Shown one piece after another: positions 1 to 6,732 of a stretch of DNA of 17,772 bases (its first letter is position 1; every line of letters starts with the position of its first letter). The notes under the pieces were generated by a model. It saw nothing but the letters and a program-made list of their open reading frames with translations, ran no database searches and had not been told where the DNA came from. A program made the translations under genes and the position numbers. This stretch comes from Oxalobacter formigenes. GTDB taxonomy: Bacteria > Pseudomonadota > Gammaproteobacteria > Burkholderiales > Burkholderiaceae_D. The stretch covers positions 3,228 through 20,999 of the forward strand of contig JAHYZB010000093.1 in NCBI GenBank assembly GCA_019424645.1, given 5' to 3'.

Positions 1-19
1 CCCATAAGCGTTTGTTTTT

Positions 20-49
20 AGCCCGCACCGAATGGCGCGGGCTTTTTTT
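20..49 (+). terminator. Rho-independent terminator of an upstream gene
   Basis: A perfect 7-bp stem pairs AGCCCGC (20-26) with GCGGGCT (37-43) and is followed by a run of seven T. The flanking CCCATA (1-6) and TATGGG (49-54) can extend the pairing. The transcript it ends lies mostly or wholly outside the window, so the terminated gene cannot be named. Confidence 0.75.
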
Positions 50-321
50 ATGGGGTGTTTCCGTTTGTCTATGGAAATAGACGTGAAAACCGGCATGTTG
101 GTCAGTTTGTTTATATCCATATGACATGTCACTTGAATGGCCTGGCATGTAAGCTTACGCAAGGTACAGGTGTGTGTTGTTACTGTTACATCGGGCGGTA
201 AATGCTGAACGTGAGCAACAGACGGAAACGGATACGGTGTCAATGGAGGCCGAAAGGGGGCCTGGTTTATTTTGATGTGTTCATTATTATGTACGCGCAA
301 TGATTTTATTGAGGTAAGGCT
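50..321. other. Intergenic stretch before the toxin-antitoxin pair, with two small palindromes
   Basis: No credible gene is seen in these 270 bases. Two symmetrical sites stand out: a hairpin GTCTAT-GGAA-ATAGAC at 67-82, with a GNRA-type loop, and a perfect 10-bp palindrome TGACATGTCA at 122-131. Neither overlaps an obvious promoter. The ribosome binding site of the next gene (GAGGTAAGG, 311-319) is at the right end. Autoregulatory operators of toxin-antitoxin pairs are usually palindromic, but the 122-131 palindrome is about 190 bases upstream of the antitoxin start, so a link is speculative. Confidence 0.4.
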
Positions 322-603
322 ATGAATGATATGAATATCACGTCATTTCAGAAAAATATTTTTTCCGTGTTCGAACAGGCGATCAAATTCAACCAGCCGG
401 TTAACATCAGTACAAAAGACGGTAATGCCGTGGTGATCAGTGAGGCGGATTACAGGAGTCTTGTCGAAACACTTTATTTTTCATCGGTTCCCGGGCTGAA
501 GGAACAGATTCTGGCAGGGATGAAAGAGCCATTGTCTGAAAGCAAGCCTGAAAATGAGGTGACATGGTGTGTTACCGGATTGTGTACAGTCAATATGCGT
601 TAA
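322..603 (+). CDS. Phd/YefM-family antitoxin with an extended C-terminus
   Basis: Probable type II antitoxin of 93 residues. Family knowledge: the N-terminal part folds as a Phd/YefM DNA-binding dimer that represses its own operon, and the C-terminal tail wraps round the YoeB/Txe toxin. Seen here: the N-terminal core ITSFQKNIF...AIKFNQPVNIS, the hallmark GNAVVISEADYRSL (about residues 34-47), and the toxin-binding tail LSESKPENEVTW ending at W82. Relatives normally stop at or near this Trp. Here the next codon is TGT instead of TGA, and the frame runs 11 residues further, giving a 40-base overlap with the toxin gene. The ribosome binding site GAGGTAAGG lies 3-11 bases before ATG 322; a second ATG at 331 is possible. 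It is co-transcribed with the toxin that follows. Confidence 0.85.
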   Translation: MNDMNITSFQKNIFSVFEQAIKFNQPVNISTKDGNAVVISEADYRSLVETLYFSSVPGLKEQILAGMKEPLSESKPENEVTWCVTGLCTVNMR

Positions 604-836
604 AGGACATACCGAAGTTAAAAGCGGCTCATCTGGAAGAAAAAACGAAAAACCTGATTGACGTGTTGAAAAATGACCCGTTTGGTACTGTCCCCGCATA
701 TGAAAAGCTGGTGGGTGATTTACAAGGGGTATTTTCAGGAAGGGTCAATATCAGACATTGGCTGGTTTATGAGGTTTCTGAAGAGGAAAAGGGGGTCAGA
801 ATCCTCTCTATGGGGTCTCGTTATGAAGGTTTTTGA
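564..836 (+). CDS. YoeB/Txe-family mRNA interferase toxin, probably inactive
   Basis: A 90-residue protein of the YoeB/Txe branch of the RelE/ParE superfamily. Active members cleave mRNA in the ribosomal A site. Seen here: IVYSQYALKDIPKLKAAHL near the N-terminus, YEKLVGDLQG in the middle, then NIRHWLVYEV, and a terminal SMGSRYEGF. Compared with the family pattern as I remember it (INIQHRLVYEV and a terminal MWTHYE), the Arg equivalent to E. coli YoeB Arg65 is Trp here (TGG, one transition from CGG). The His equivalent to His83 is Arg (CGT, one transition from CAT). The Glu equivalent to Glu46 (in YEKL) is kept. Two of the three catalytic residues would thus be lost, so I infer a weakened or dead toxin. 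The start ATG overlaps the antitoxin gene; GTG 567 is an alternative. Family membership is well supported; inactivity is inference. Confidence 0.85.
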   Translation: MVCYRIVYSQYALKDIPKLKAAHLEEKTKNLIDVLKNDPFGTVPAYEKLVGDLQGVFSGRVNIRHWLVYEVSEEEKGVRILSMGSRYEGF

Positions 837-876
837 AGAGCTTGCTGCAAGTCGGCTGATAAAAGGCTTGCCTGTT

Positions 877-912
877 AAAAAGCCATTGCCAGAGGTCGCA
901 TGGCTTTTTTTT
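877..912. terminator. Bidirectional terminator between the toxin and lnt
   Basis: AAAAAGCCAT (877-886) and ATGGCTTTTT (900-909) form a stem with a 13-base loop. A run of T follows on the plus strand, and the A run at the left gives a U-rich tail on the minus strand. It lies between convergent genes and can serve both the toxin-antitoxin transcript (plus) and the end of the corC-lnt operon (minus). Confidence 0.75.
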
Positions 913-933
913 CGGCTATGGTGCGGTGGATGT

Positions 934-2484
934 TTATCGCCGTCTGGAGGCGAATTTTCCGACGGCCAGAAAGAGGACGGCGATGGCGAGGATCAACAGG
1001 TTGCCGTAGCGAATGTACGGGGTCGATCCGTGGTAGCCCTGTAGGGTGACGTTGAGTTCGTCACGGGTGTATGGGGTGAGTTGGGCCTGTATGTTGCCTT
1101 GTGCGTCGATGACGGCAGTGGCGCCGGTGTTGGTGGAGCGCAGCATGGGCCGGCGGGTTTCCAGCGAGCGCATTTGCGAGATTTGCAGGTGTTGGGGCAG
1201 CGCGATGGTGTTGCCGAACCAGGCGATGTTGGAGACGTTTAACAAAATGGTGGGCTGGCTGTTGCCGATTTCCTGTTCGTTGCGGATCTGGTCGACGATT
1301 TCCTCACCGAAGATGTCTTCATAGCAGATGTTGGGCATGACCCACTGGTCTTTGACGGCAAAGGGTTTTTGCAGCGGGTCGCCACGGGTGAAGTCGCCCA
1401 GCGGGATGCGCATCATGTTGACGAACCAGTGGAATCCCGTCGGGACGAATTCGCCGAAGGGAACGAGGTGGTGCTTGTTGTACCGGTAGCCGAATTGTGC
1501 GTTTTTCTCCTGGTCTTCCGGAGAGATGACGATGAGGCTGTTGGTATAGTTGCGCGGACTGTCGGCCAGCGGGATGCCGAGGGCGATGTGGGAAAACGAC
1601 CGGGCAGCGAATTGGGAAAAATGGTCGAGATAGCCGATCGGGAGTTGCTGGATGTAGAGCGGTATGGCGGTTTCGGGGGTGACGATCAAATCGGCCTGCC
1701 TGTTCGTGATGGCGTCGGCATACATGGTCAGGGCCGAGTTGATTTGTTCGGGGGTGAATTTGAATTCCTGCGGGATGTTGCCCTGCAACAGGCGTACCTG
1801 TATCGGCTGGCCTGCGGGTTCTGTCCACTGGACATGGCGCAGGAGCTGGCCTGCTACCAGAATCACGACGATGGGCAAAACGGACGCCACGAGAAGTTTT
1901 ATCCAGTGCTCGCGTCCGATGGTGAAGAAGAGCGCGATGGCACCGGCGAGTATCGCGCCGATGAAGCAGATGCCATAGACGCCGACGATGGGGGCGTATC
2001 CGGCCAGCGGGCTGCCGGTGTGGGCATAGCCGGTAACGACCCAGGGCAGCCCGGTGACGATCCAGCCACGTACCCATTCGAAGATGGCCCAGAAAGCGGG
2101 GAAGATGAAGAAGACGGTGACGGTGTTTGTCGCGTTCCATCTTTTCATGAAAAAACGGGTCAGGCCTGTGGCGAAGCCGGCCAGTATGCCCAGAAAGAGC
2201 GAGAGCAGGACGACGGCGGTCACGGCCATGGGGGCATTCATGCCACCGTACTGGTGCATGCTGACGAAAAGCCAGTGGATGCCTGAAACGAGGCTGCCGA
2301 AACCGTAGGCCCAGCCAAGGATGAAGGCGGTTCTGGCCTTGTCGGTACGGATAACGAGACTGGCGAGTATGGCCAGGGCGAGGATCTGGATGATCCAGAA
2401 GTGATAAGGAGCGAAAGCGAAAGTGTTACACGCGCCGGCAATGACAGCGATCAGAGGAAGCAGTAAGGGCTTTAATCGTTTCAT
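934..2484 (-). CDS. lnt: Apolipoprotein N-acyltransferase
   Basis: Inner-membrane enzyme that adds the third acyl chain to the N-terminal Cys of lipoproteins, using phospholipid as donor; it is the last step of lipoprotein maturation. The N-terminal half has several membrane segments, and GACNTFAFAPY matches the family's first helix. The C-terminal half is the periplasmic nitrilase-like domain. With the ATG at 2484 the catalytic triad is Glu271 (VTPETAIP), Lys337 (YNKHHLVPFGEFVP) and Cys387 (NICYED), close to E. coli Glu267/Lys335/Cys387. LRSTNTGATAVI near residues 448-459 is also typical. A longer TTG start at 2535 adds 17 charged residues and has AAGGGA close upstream; family numbering favours the ATG, whose nearest purine-rich site is about 13 bases away. 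Last gene of the minus-strand operon with corC, as in E. coli. Confidence 0.95.
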   Translation of the reverse strand: MKRLKPLLLPLIAVIAGACNTFAFAPYHFWIIQILALAILASLVIRTDKARTAFILGWAYGFGSLVSGIHWLFVSMHQYGGMNAPMAVTAVVLLSLFLGILAGFATGLTRFFMKRWNATNTVTVFFIFPAFWAIFEWVRGWIVTGLPWVVTGYAHTGSPLAGYAPIVGVYGICFIGAILAGAIALFFTIGREHWIKLLVASVLPIVVILVAGQLLRHVQWTEPAGQPIQVRLLQGNIPQEFKFTPEQINSALTMYADAITNRQADLIVTPETAIPLYIQQLPIGYLDHFSQFAARSFSHIALGIPLADSPRNYTNSLIVISPEDQEKNAQFGYRYNKHHLVPFGEFVPTGFHWFVNMMRIPLGDFTRGDPLQKPFAVKDQWVMPNICYEDIFGEEIVDQIRNEQEIGNSQPTILLNVSNIAWFGNTIALPQHLQISQMRSLETRRPMLRSTNTGATAVIDAQGNIQAQLTPYTRDELNVTLQGYHGSTPYIRYGNLLILAIAVLFLAVGKFASRRR

Positions 2485-2578
2485 TGGCCGTCGGTGTCCC
2501 TTTCTTCGGAAAAAAAATTCCCGGGGAACGTTCAAGGTTCCCTTTTTCCGTCCGTTCCCGCAAGGGGAGCGGCGGTGT

Positions 2579-2902
2579 CTAGTTGTAGAGGCGGTTTACT
2601 TCGCTACCGCTCATATCGACTTCACTGGTCGGGTCGTCGATGTCGGGATCGATGTAACCCATGCAGATGCCGGTGTCGTCCATGTCGCCGAGTTCGACGT
2701 CTCCGAGCGGGTCCTGATAGGCAACCGCTTCAATTGATGGCGGTGTGAACGGGTCCGGTTCGCACTGGGCATCAAGGTGATTCATGCTGCGGCCGGTCAG
2801 GTTCAAATCGAACGTGGGGTCGTCAGCGTCGTTGTCAATATAGTTCAGGCAGATGCCGGTATCGTCGGCATCGTTTTTTTCGATGTCTTTGTCAATCTTC
2901 AT
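2579..2902 (-). CDS. Unrecognised highly acidic protein with an internal duplication
   Basis: I do not recognise this 107-residue protein. It is extremely acidic: 28 Asp/Glu against 5 Lys/Arg by my count. It has no signal peptide or membrane segment. Residues 13-43 and 75-105 are copies of one 31-residue unit, identical at 17 positions, each starting DDTGIC, continuing Y-I-D-x-D-x-DDPT and ending with G...N-x-L. Each unit carries one Cys (18, 80); a third Cys is at 47. A good ribosome binding site (GAGG, 5-6 bases before the ATG) supports translation. It sits between corC and lnt on the same strand, 131 bases after corC and about 94 before the lnt ATG, and is probably co-transcribed. The Asp-rich units could bind divalent cations, which would fit a CorC neighbour, but there is no canonical EF-hand loop and this is only a guess. 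Confidence 0.75.
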   Translation of the reverse strand: MKIDKDIEKNDADDTGICLNYIDNDADDPTFDLNLTGRSMNHLDAQCEPDPFTPPSIEAVAYQDPLGDVELGDMDDTGICMGYIDPDIDDPTSEVDMSGSEVNRLYN

Positions 2903-3033
2903 AAATACCTCATTTTTGGCTAATGTTTTATGGCCTGCCTTCCGTTACCGGATTGAACAGATTGTAACTGTTAATCGGCAAATCGGGTCCTTTTTCTGTG
3001 TTTTCAGGGACCCCGGAAAGCAATGTGCGTATT

Positions 3034-3918
3034 TTACAGCGTAACGGGATTTTTTTCCTGCATCGCTGCGTTTTTTTCGACAAGAAGGGTATGGAGTTGA
3101 CGCGCATCAGAGCTCAGGACTTCAAAGTGCAGTTCGCCAATGTCGAAGGTGTCGCCCTTGTGCGGGACGCGACCCAGATGGTTGGCGACGAAACCGCCTA
3201 TGGTATCGACGCGGTTGTCTTCGAGTCCGGTTCCGAGCGTTTTGTTGAAATCGTCCATTTCGGTCAGGGCGGGAATACGCCAGCGGGGACCGTTGGTTCC
3301 GGCTTTCAGGGGGACGATTTTGTCAACGTCTTCTTCCTCGTCGAATTCGTCTTCGATGTCGCCGACGATCTGTTCAAGGACGTCTTCGATGGTGACAAGG
3401 CCGGAGATGCTGCCGAATTCGTCGATGACGATGGCCATGTGGTTATGGTTGTTCCTGAAGTCGCGGAGCAGGACGTTTAACCGTTTGGATTCGGGGATGA
3501 AGACAGCGGGGTGCAGGATTTCACGAACGGAAAAGCCTTCTTCATGGTAGTGCAAAAGGTCTTTGGCATGGAGGATGCCGATGACTTCGTCCGTTTCGCC
3601 TTCCACGGCGGGATAGCGGGAATGCCCGTTTTCGATGACGTTGCCGATCCATTCATCAATGGGTCGCGTAATGTCAATGACATACATCTGGGAACGCGGC
3701 ACCATGATGTCACGTACGGCGGATTCGAATACCTTGAAGACGCCTTCGATCATGGACAGGCATTCGGAATCGATCAGTTTGCGTTCCTGGGCGTCGTGGA
3801 GGATTTCCAGCAGTTCGGTGCGGGAATCAGGTTCAGGAGAGATGAATGCAGCCAGTCTGTCCAGAAGGGACACGGCTGGTTTGGTGGCATTTTGCCAGGG
3901 TTCAGGTCGCTCGGGCAT
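3034..3918 (-). CDS. corC: CorC/HlyC-family CBS-domain protein (magnesium and cobalt efflux)
   Basis: Cytoplasmic CBS-pair protein of 294 residues, the length of E. coli CorC/YbeX (about 292). Family members are linked to Mg2+/Co2+ efflux and tolerance. Seen: an N-terminal acidic lead (ELLEILHDAQERKLID), a first CBS domain at about 67-127 starting RDIMVPRSQM, a second at about 131-188 with HMAIVIDEFGSISGLVTIEDVLEQIVGDIEDEFD, and a CorC_HlyC transporter-associated domain at about 205-285 (VDTIGGFVANHLGRVPHKGD). No membrane segment, as expected for the soluble subtype. In E. coli the order is ybeY-ybeX-lnt. Here nothing like ybeY or phoH lies upstream, so corC heads the operon. The only in-frame start is ATG 3918; the nearest AAGGAG (3935-3940) is 16 bases away, farther than usual. 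Confidence 0.92.
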   Translation of the reverse strand: MPERPEPWQNATKPAVSLLDRLAAFISPEPDSRTELLEILHDAQERKLIDSECLSMIEGVFKVFESAVRDIMVPRSQMYVIDITRPIDEWIGNVIENGHSRYPAVEGETDEVIGILHAKDLLHYHEEGFSVREILHPAVFIPESKRLNVLLRDFRNNHNHMAIVIDEFGSISGLVTIEDVLEQIVGDIEDEFDEEEDVDKIVPLKAGTNGPRWRIPALTEMDDFNKTLGTGLEDNRVDTIGGFVANHLGRVPHKGDTFDIGELHFEVLSSDARQLHTLLVEKNAAMQEKNPVTL

Positions 3919-3955
3919 GGCTTTTTAAACGGGACTCCTTATGTTGGAAAGCTAT

Positions 3956-3983
3956 AGGATACACGAATTGTAAAAATGGACAA
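3956..3983 (-). promoter_or_regulatory. Candidate sigma-70 promoter of the corC-lnt operon
   Basis: On the minus strand TTGTCC (3978-3983), a 16-base spacer and TATCCT (3956-3961) lie about 40 bases upstream of the corC start, followed by the AAGGAG at 3935-3940. The match is partial (4 of 6 for each box), but the position is right for the head of a divergent operon. Confidence 0.4.
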
Positions 3984-4168
3984 TATTTTGAAACAGAACG
4001 TTTTTGACGTGTTAAAGTTGAGTTAGCAGGTTTTTCTTTGTATTTGAGGACTAATTGGATGCATCTGGCGAAATTTGGGAGCGGTTGCAGCCGGCGAAAA
4101 GGATAATTGACAAGTGCCGGGACAGTAAGTGACCGTTTTGTTGCTGTTTTTTTAAAACGGAGTGCGAT

Positions 4169-4921
4169 ATGTCAGGCGAAGTGGAAAAGGATTTTCAGGA
4201 AATTCAGATCAGGATGGCGTCTGTGATGACGGATATGGGTGAGCCGGTGCTGAAGCTTCTGGACCCGAAGCCGGGCGAGCGGATTCTGGACATGGGCTGT
4301 GGTCTGGGATTGCTGGCCGAAGAGATGGTGAAGATGGGCTGCGAGGTGGTTGCCATTGACGTGAATTCGCAGGCGATTGAAGCGACGAGGCAGAAAAATG
4401 TGGATGCACGGCTGATGAATGCCGAGGCGATGACATTTAAGGATGAGTTCGATGCGGTTTTTTCCAATGCCTCGCTGCACTGGATGCGCCATCCGAACCG
4501 GGCTATCGAGGGCGTGTCGCGCGCGCTGAAAAAGGGGGGGCGTTTTGTCGGTGAAACCGGGGACAGGGAAAATCTCAAAAATGTCATTGCGGCTGTCCAG
4601 ACAGCTCTGGAGCGCCGGGGGATTGAAATCGAGAATCTCCATCCCTGGCTGTTTTATACCCGTGACAGCCTGACTGGCCTGATTGAAGGACATGGCATGA
4701 AGGTCCGGACGATGGAGACGATAGAGAGGCCGACAAGCCTGCCGGGTACGGTAGGGGAATGGATGTCGGTGTATGCGAATAATTATCTGTCTTCCCTTCA
4801 TCCGAAAGAGCGCCAGACGTTTCTGGATGAGTTGATGGAATTGGCCAGACCGACACTGTTCAAGGACGGCAAATGGTTTGCGGATTATGTCCGTTTGCGG
4901 TTTCATGCGGTCAAGCCCTGA
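4169..4921 (+). CDS. Class I SAM-dependent methyltransferase, first of a tandem pair
   Basis: A 250-residue methyltransferase of the small-molecule UbiE/BioC/trans-aconitate methyltransferase type; the substrate cannot be told. SAM-binding motif I is ILDMGCGLG (39-47), the acidic residue ending strand 2 is Asp64 in VVAIDV, the motif near strand 4 is AVFSNASLHWM (96-106), and LKKGGRFVGE follows. The C-terminal part (ERPTSLPG, WFADYVRLRF) is shared closely with the next gene, showing a tandem duplication. The start has AACGGAG seven bases before the ATG. It is divergent from corC; a TTGACA at 4108-4113 could be a -35 box, but I see no good -10. It is separated from the second copy by about 70 bases, and both probably end at the terminator near 5800. 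Confidence 0.85.
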   Translation: MSGEVEKDFQEIQIRMASVMTDMGEPVLKLLDPKPGERILDMGCGLGLLAEEMVKMGCEVVAIDVNSQAIEATRQKNVDARLMNAEAMTFKDEFDAVFSNASLHWMRHPNRAIEGVSRALKKGGRFVGETGDRENLKNVIAAVQTALERRGIEIENLHPWLFYTRDSLTGLIEGHGMKVRTMETIERPTSLPGTVGEWMSVYANNYLSSLHPKERQTFLDELMELARPTLFKDGKWFADYVRLRFHAVKP

Positions 4922-4990
4922 TGGAAGGTTTTTTTTGAAGTTTGATTGGCAAGGTATGTGTATGGGCTTTTTCTTTTTACCGGGGTGAGA

Positions 4991-5761
4991 ATGGTTTCAA
5001 AATTGATGCAGACGTGGGATGCGGATTCTTATGCGAAAGAGGCGCGTTTTGTTTCCGAGCTCGGGATGCCGGTGCTTCGGCTTCTGGCACCGAAATTTCA
5101 TGAGCGGATTCTGGATCTGGGGTGTGGGGACGGGTATCACGCGCAGCAGATGATTTTGATGGGGTGCGATGTTGTCGGGGTGGATTCAAGCCGTGAACTG
5201 GTTGATGCGGCAAAAGCGCGGGGGGTCGATGCCCGTGTGATGAATGCCGAGGCGCTGACGTTCGTGGCGGAGTTCGATGGGGTTTTTTCGAATGCGGCGC
5301 TGCACTGGATGACGCATCTGGACAAGGTGATGAGCGGTGTTTTCCGCGCGCTTAAAGCGGGTGGCCGTTTTGTGGTGGAATGCGGTGGCAAGGGGAATGT
5401 GAAGGCGATCCGGGAAGGGATCGAGTATGCGTTTGCCCGTCGGGGACTGGATGACCATGCCTTGCCAAAGCCCTGGCATTTTCTGGATGTGCCGGAAACG
5501 AAGACCTTGCTGGAGGACGCGGGTTTTGTCGTGGAATCGATTGAGCTCTTCGAGCGTCCGACGCCCTTGCCGGGCGATGTGGGTGGCTGGGTTTCGACGT
5601 TTGCGAAGGATTTTCTGGCCTCGTTCGACGCGGAAAACCGGGAAGACTTTTTAAATGACGTGATCGAACACTGCAAGCCGAAGCTGATGCAGGCCGACGG
5701 GACATGGGTGGCCGATTATGTGCGATTGAGGTTTTTGGCGGACAAGCCGGTTATGCCTTGA
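4991..5761 (+). CDS. Class I SAM-dependent methyltransferase, second of a tandem pair
   Basis: A 256-residue paralogue of the preceding gene. Motif I is ILDLGCGDG (40-48), strand-2 acid Asp65 in VVGVDSS, then MNAEALTF, GVFSNAALHWM and RALKAGGRFVVECGG; the tail WVADYVRLRF matches the first copy. The first residues (TWDADSYAKEARFVSELG) look like the N-terminus of trans-aconitate/malonyl-ACP-type methyltransferases (W-D-x-x-x-Y). Substrate unknown. I chose ATG 4991, preceded by GGGGTGAG; a TTG at 4946 would add 15 residues without family support. Motif I differs from the first copy (CGDG against CGLG), and the middle parts diverge, so the two may have different substrates. Confidence 0.85.
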   Translation: MVSKLMQTWDADSYAKEARFVSELGMPVLRLLAPKFHERILDLGCGDGYHAQQMILMGCDVVGVDSSRELVDAAKARGVDARVMNAEALTFVAEFDGVFSNAALHWMTHLDKVMSGVFRALKAGGRFVVECGGKGNVKAIREGIEYAFARRGLDDHALPKPWHFLDVPETKTLLEDAGFVVESIELFERPTPLPGDVGGWVSTFAKDFLASFDAENREDFLNDVIEHCKPKLMQADGTWVADYVRLRFLADKPVMP

Positions 5762-5783
5762 GGGGTATTTTGAAGCCTGATTG

Positions 5784-5812
5784 AAAAAGCCGTTCGAATG
5801 AACGGCTTTTTT
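5784..5812 (+). terminator. Rho-independent terminator of the methyltransferase pair
   Basis: AGCCGTTC (5788-5795) and GAACGGCT (5800-5807) form a perfect 8-bp stem with loop GAAT, with A5 before and T6 after, 23 bases downstream of the second methyltransferase stop. The A run makes it potentially bidirectional. Confidence 0.9.
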
Positions 5813-5886
5813 GTGGTTTGAACGATATGTCAGGAGGAATGTGATCTGTCTTTTGATTCAAGAGGCAGAAGAAGGGATTGAACATT

Positions 5887-5915
5887 AAAAGTGCACCTGT
5901 AGGGTGCGCTTTTTT
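5887..5915. terminator. Second terminator, facing the tail-fibre gene
   Basis: AGTGCACC and GGTGCGCT pair across loop TGTAG (about 5890-5910) with one G-U pair; A4 lies on the left and T6 on the right. It is just beyond the stop of the minus-strand tail-fibre frame, so it probably terminates that transcript as well as stopping plus-strand read-through. Confidence 0.65.
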
Positions 5916-5940
5916 CACATCTTTATAGTTGGTTTCCTGA

Positions 5941-6726
5941 TTATGCCGATGCTGCCCATCCGGATACATTCCATCTGTTCGATTGCTGGTTTGCAGCGTC
6001 ACTGAACCAGCCGATTTGTGTGGCCGTTACGGTAGTGACAGCTGTCCATGTCTTTGCAGAGGTGACGTTGCTGTCATAGCCGGATATGATGGATCGCGTT
6101 ACAAAGTAATTGGCATCCTGCATGGGAACGAGCAGGTTAATCTGCGGGGTATTGTTTCCGGATGTGGTTCCTCCCTGTTCTACCCAGCCATCCGGCCATT
6201 TCCGGTACCAGTTCGTGCCATCGTTGAACGTTTCGGTGACATGTTTGTGGGAGGCCACTTCATTGGCCAGTCCGGTGATGTCGATCAGGCCGGGGTTCGT
6301 CGCGGCATCGAAGGCCTTGATGCAGGGTAGCAGGGTCAAGGCTGGGGGCTGGACGGTATTGGATGCGCCATAGATGGGGTTCGAACGGGACAAATCAAAA
6401 TTAATGCCTGAATTATAATTTTCTCTTGTCATTGTTCCGATGTCTCTGGTGGCAGGTGAAGTCGCATTAAATACTCCTGACGAGCCTCTTATCCAGCAAT
6501 AATCGGTCGAGATTGAACCCAATGCATTCGGCAATCCTGCCTCAATCTTCAGCCCCGGCGAAGAACTTCCCTGTGCAAACCGGCCGATCAGGTCAGGCAG
6601 GTTAAACGTCGTCTCTCCATCGCCTTCCCCAAATATTTTCCCGATGGCAGCATAGAGTTCCGGATATGTTTGCCTTCGCACTTCCGCGCCGTCTGCTTTC
6701 AGGTAACCAGCCGGTGGGCTTGGCAT
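5941..6726 (-). CDS. C-terminal part of a split phage tail-collar/tail-fibre protein
   Basis: Receptor-binding end of a phage tail fibre, 261 residues from the first internal ATG. It begins in the tail-collar domain (PSPPAGYLKADGAEV, YAAIGKIFGEGDGETTFNLPDLIGRF), continues through a Ser/Asn-rich region to TLLPCIKAFDAATNPG, and ends with the WYRKWPDGWVEQGG segment typical of gp53-like tail-fibre tips. The frame is continuous with the minus-strand gene upstream except for one TAA at 6733-6735. I see no ribosome binding site near this ATG, so the piece is probably not translated on its own; most likely it is the 3' part of a pseudogene of about 474 codons. The intact paralogue at 14100-15275 reads Tyr at the position of the stop. 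Confidence 0.75.
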   Translation of the reverse strand: MPSPPAGYLKADGAEVRRQTYPELYAAIGKIFGEGDGETTFNLPDLIGRFAQGSSSPGLKIEAGLPNALGSISTDYCWIRGSSGVFNATSPATRDIGTMTRENYNSGINFDLSRSNPIYGASNTVQPPALTLLPCIKAFDAATNPGLIDITGLANEVASHKHVTETFNDGTNWYRKWPDGWVEQGGTTSGNNTPQINLLVPMQDANYFVTRSIISGYDSNVTSAKTWTAVTTVTATQIGWFSDAANQQSNRWNVSGWAASA

Positions 6727-6732
6727 GGCGAA

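Noticed and set aside
1369..2286. A 305-codon plus-strand open frame opposite lnt
   Set aside because: lnt is certain on the other strand; this frame has no family match and low-complexity composition.
4172..4906. A 244-codon minus-strand frame opposite the first methyltransferase
   Set aside because: It mirrors the real gene almost end to end and encodes a His/Arg/Gln-rich shadow.
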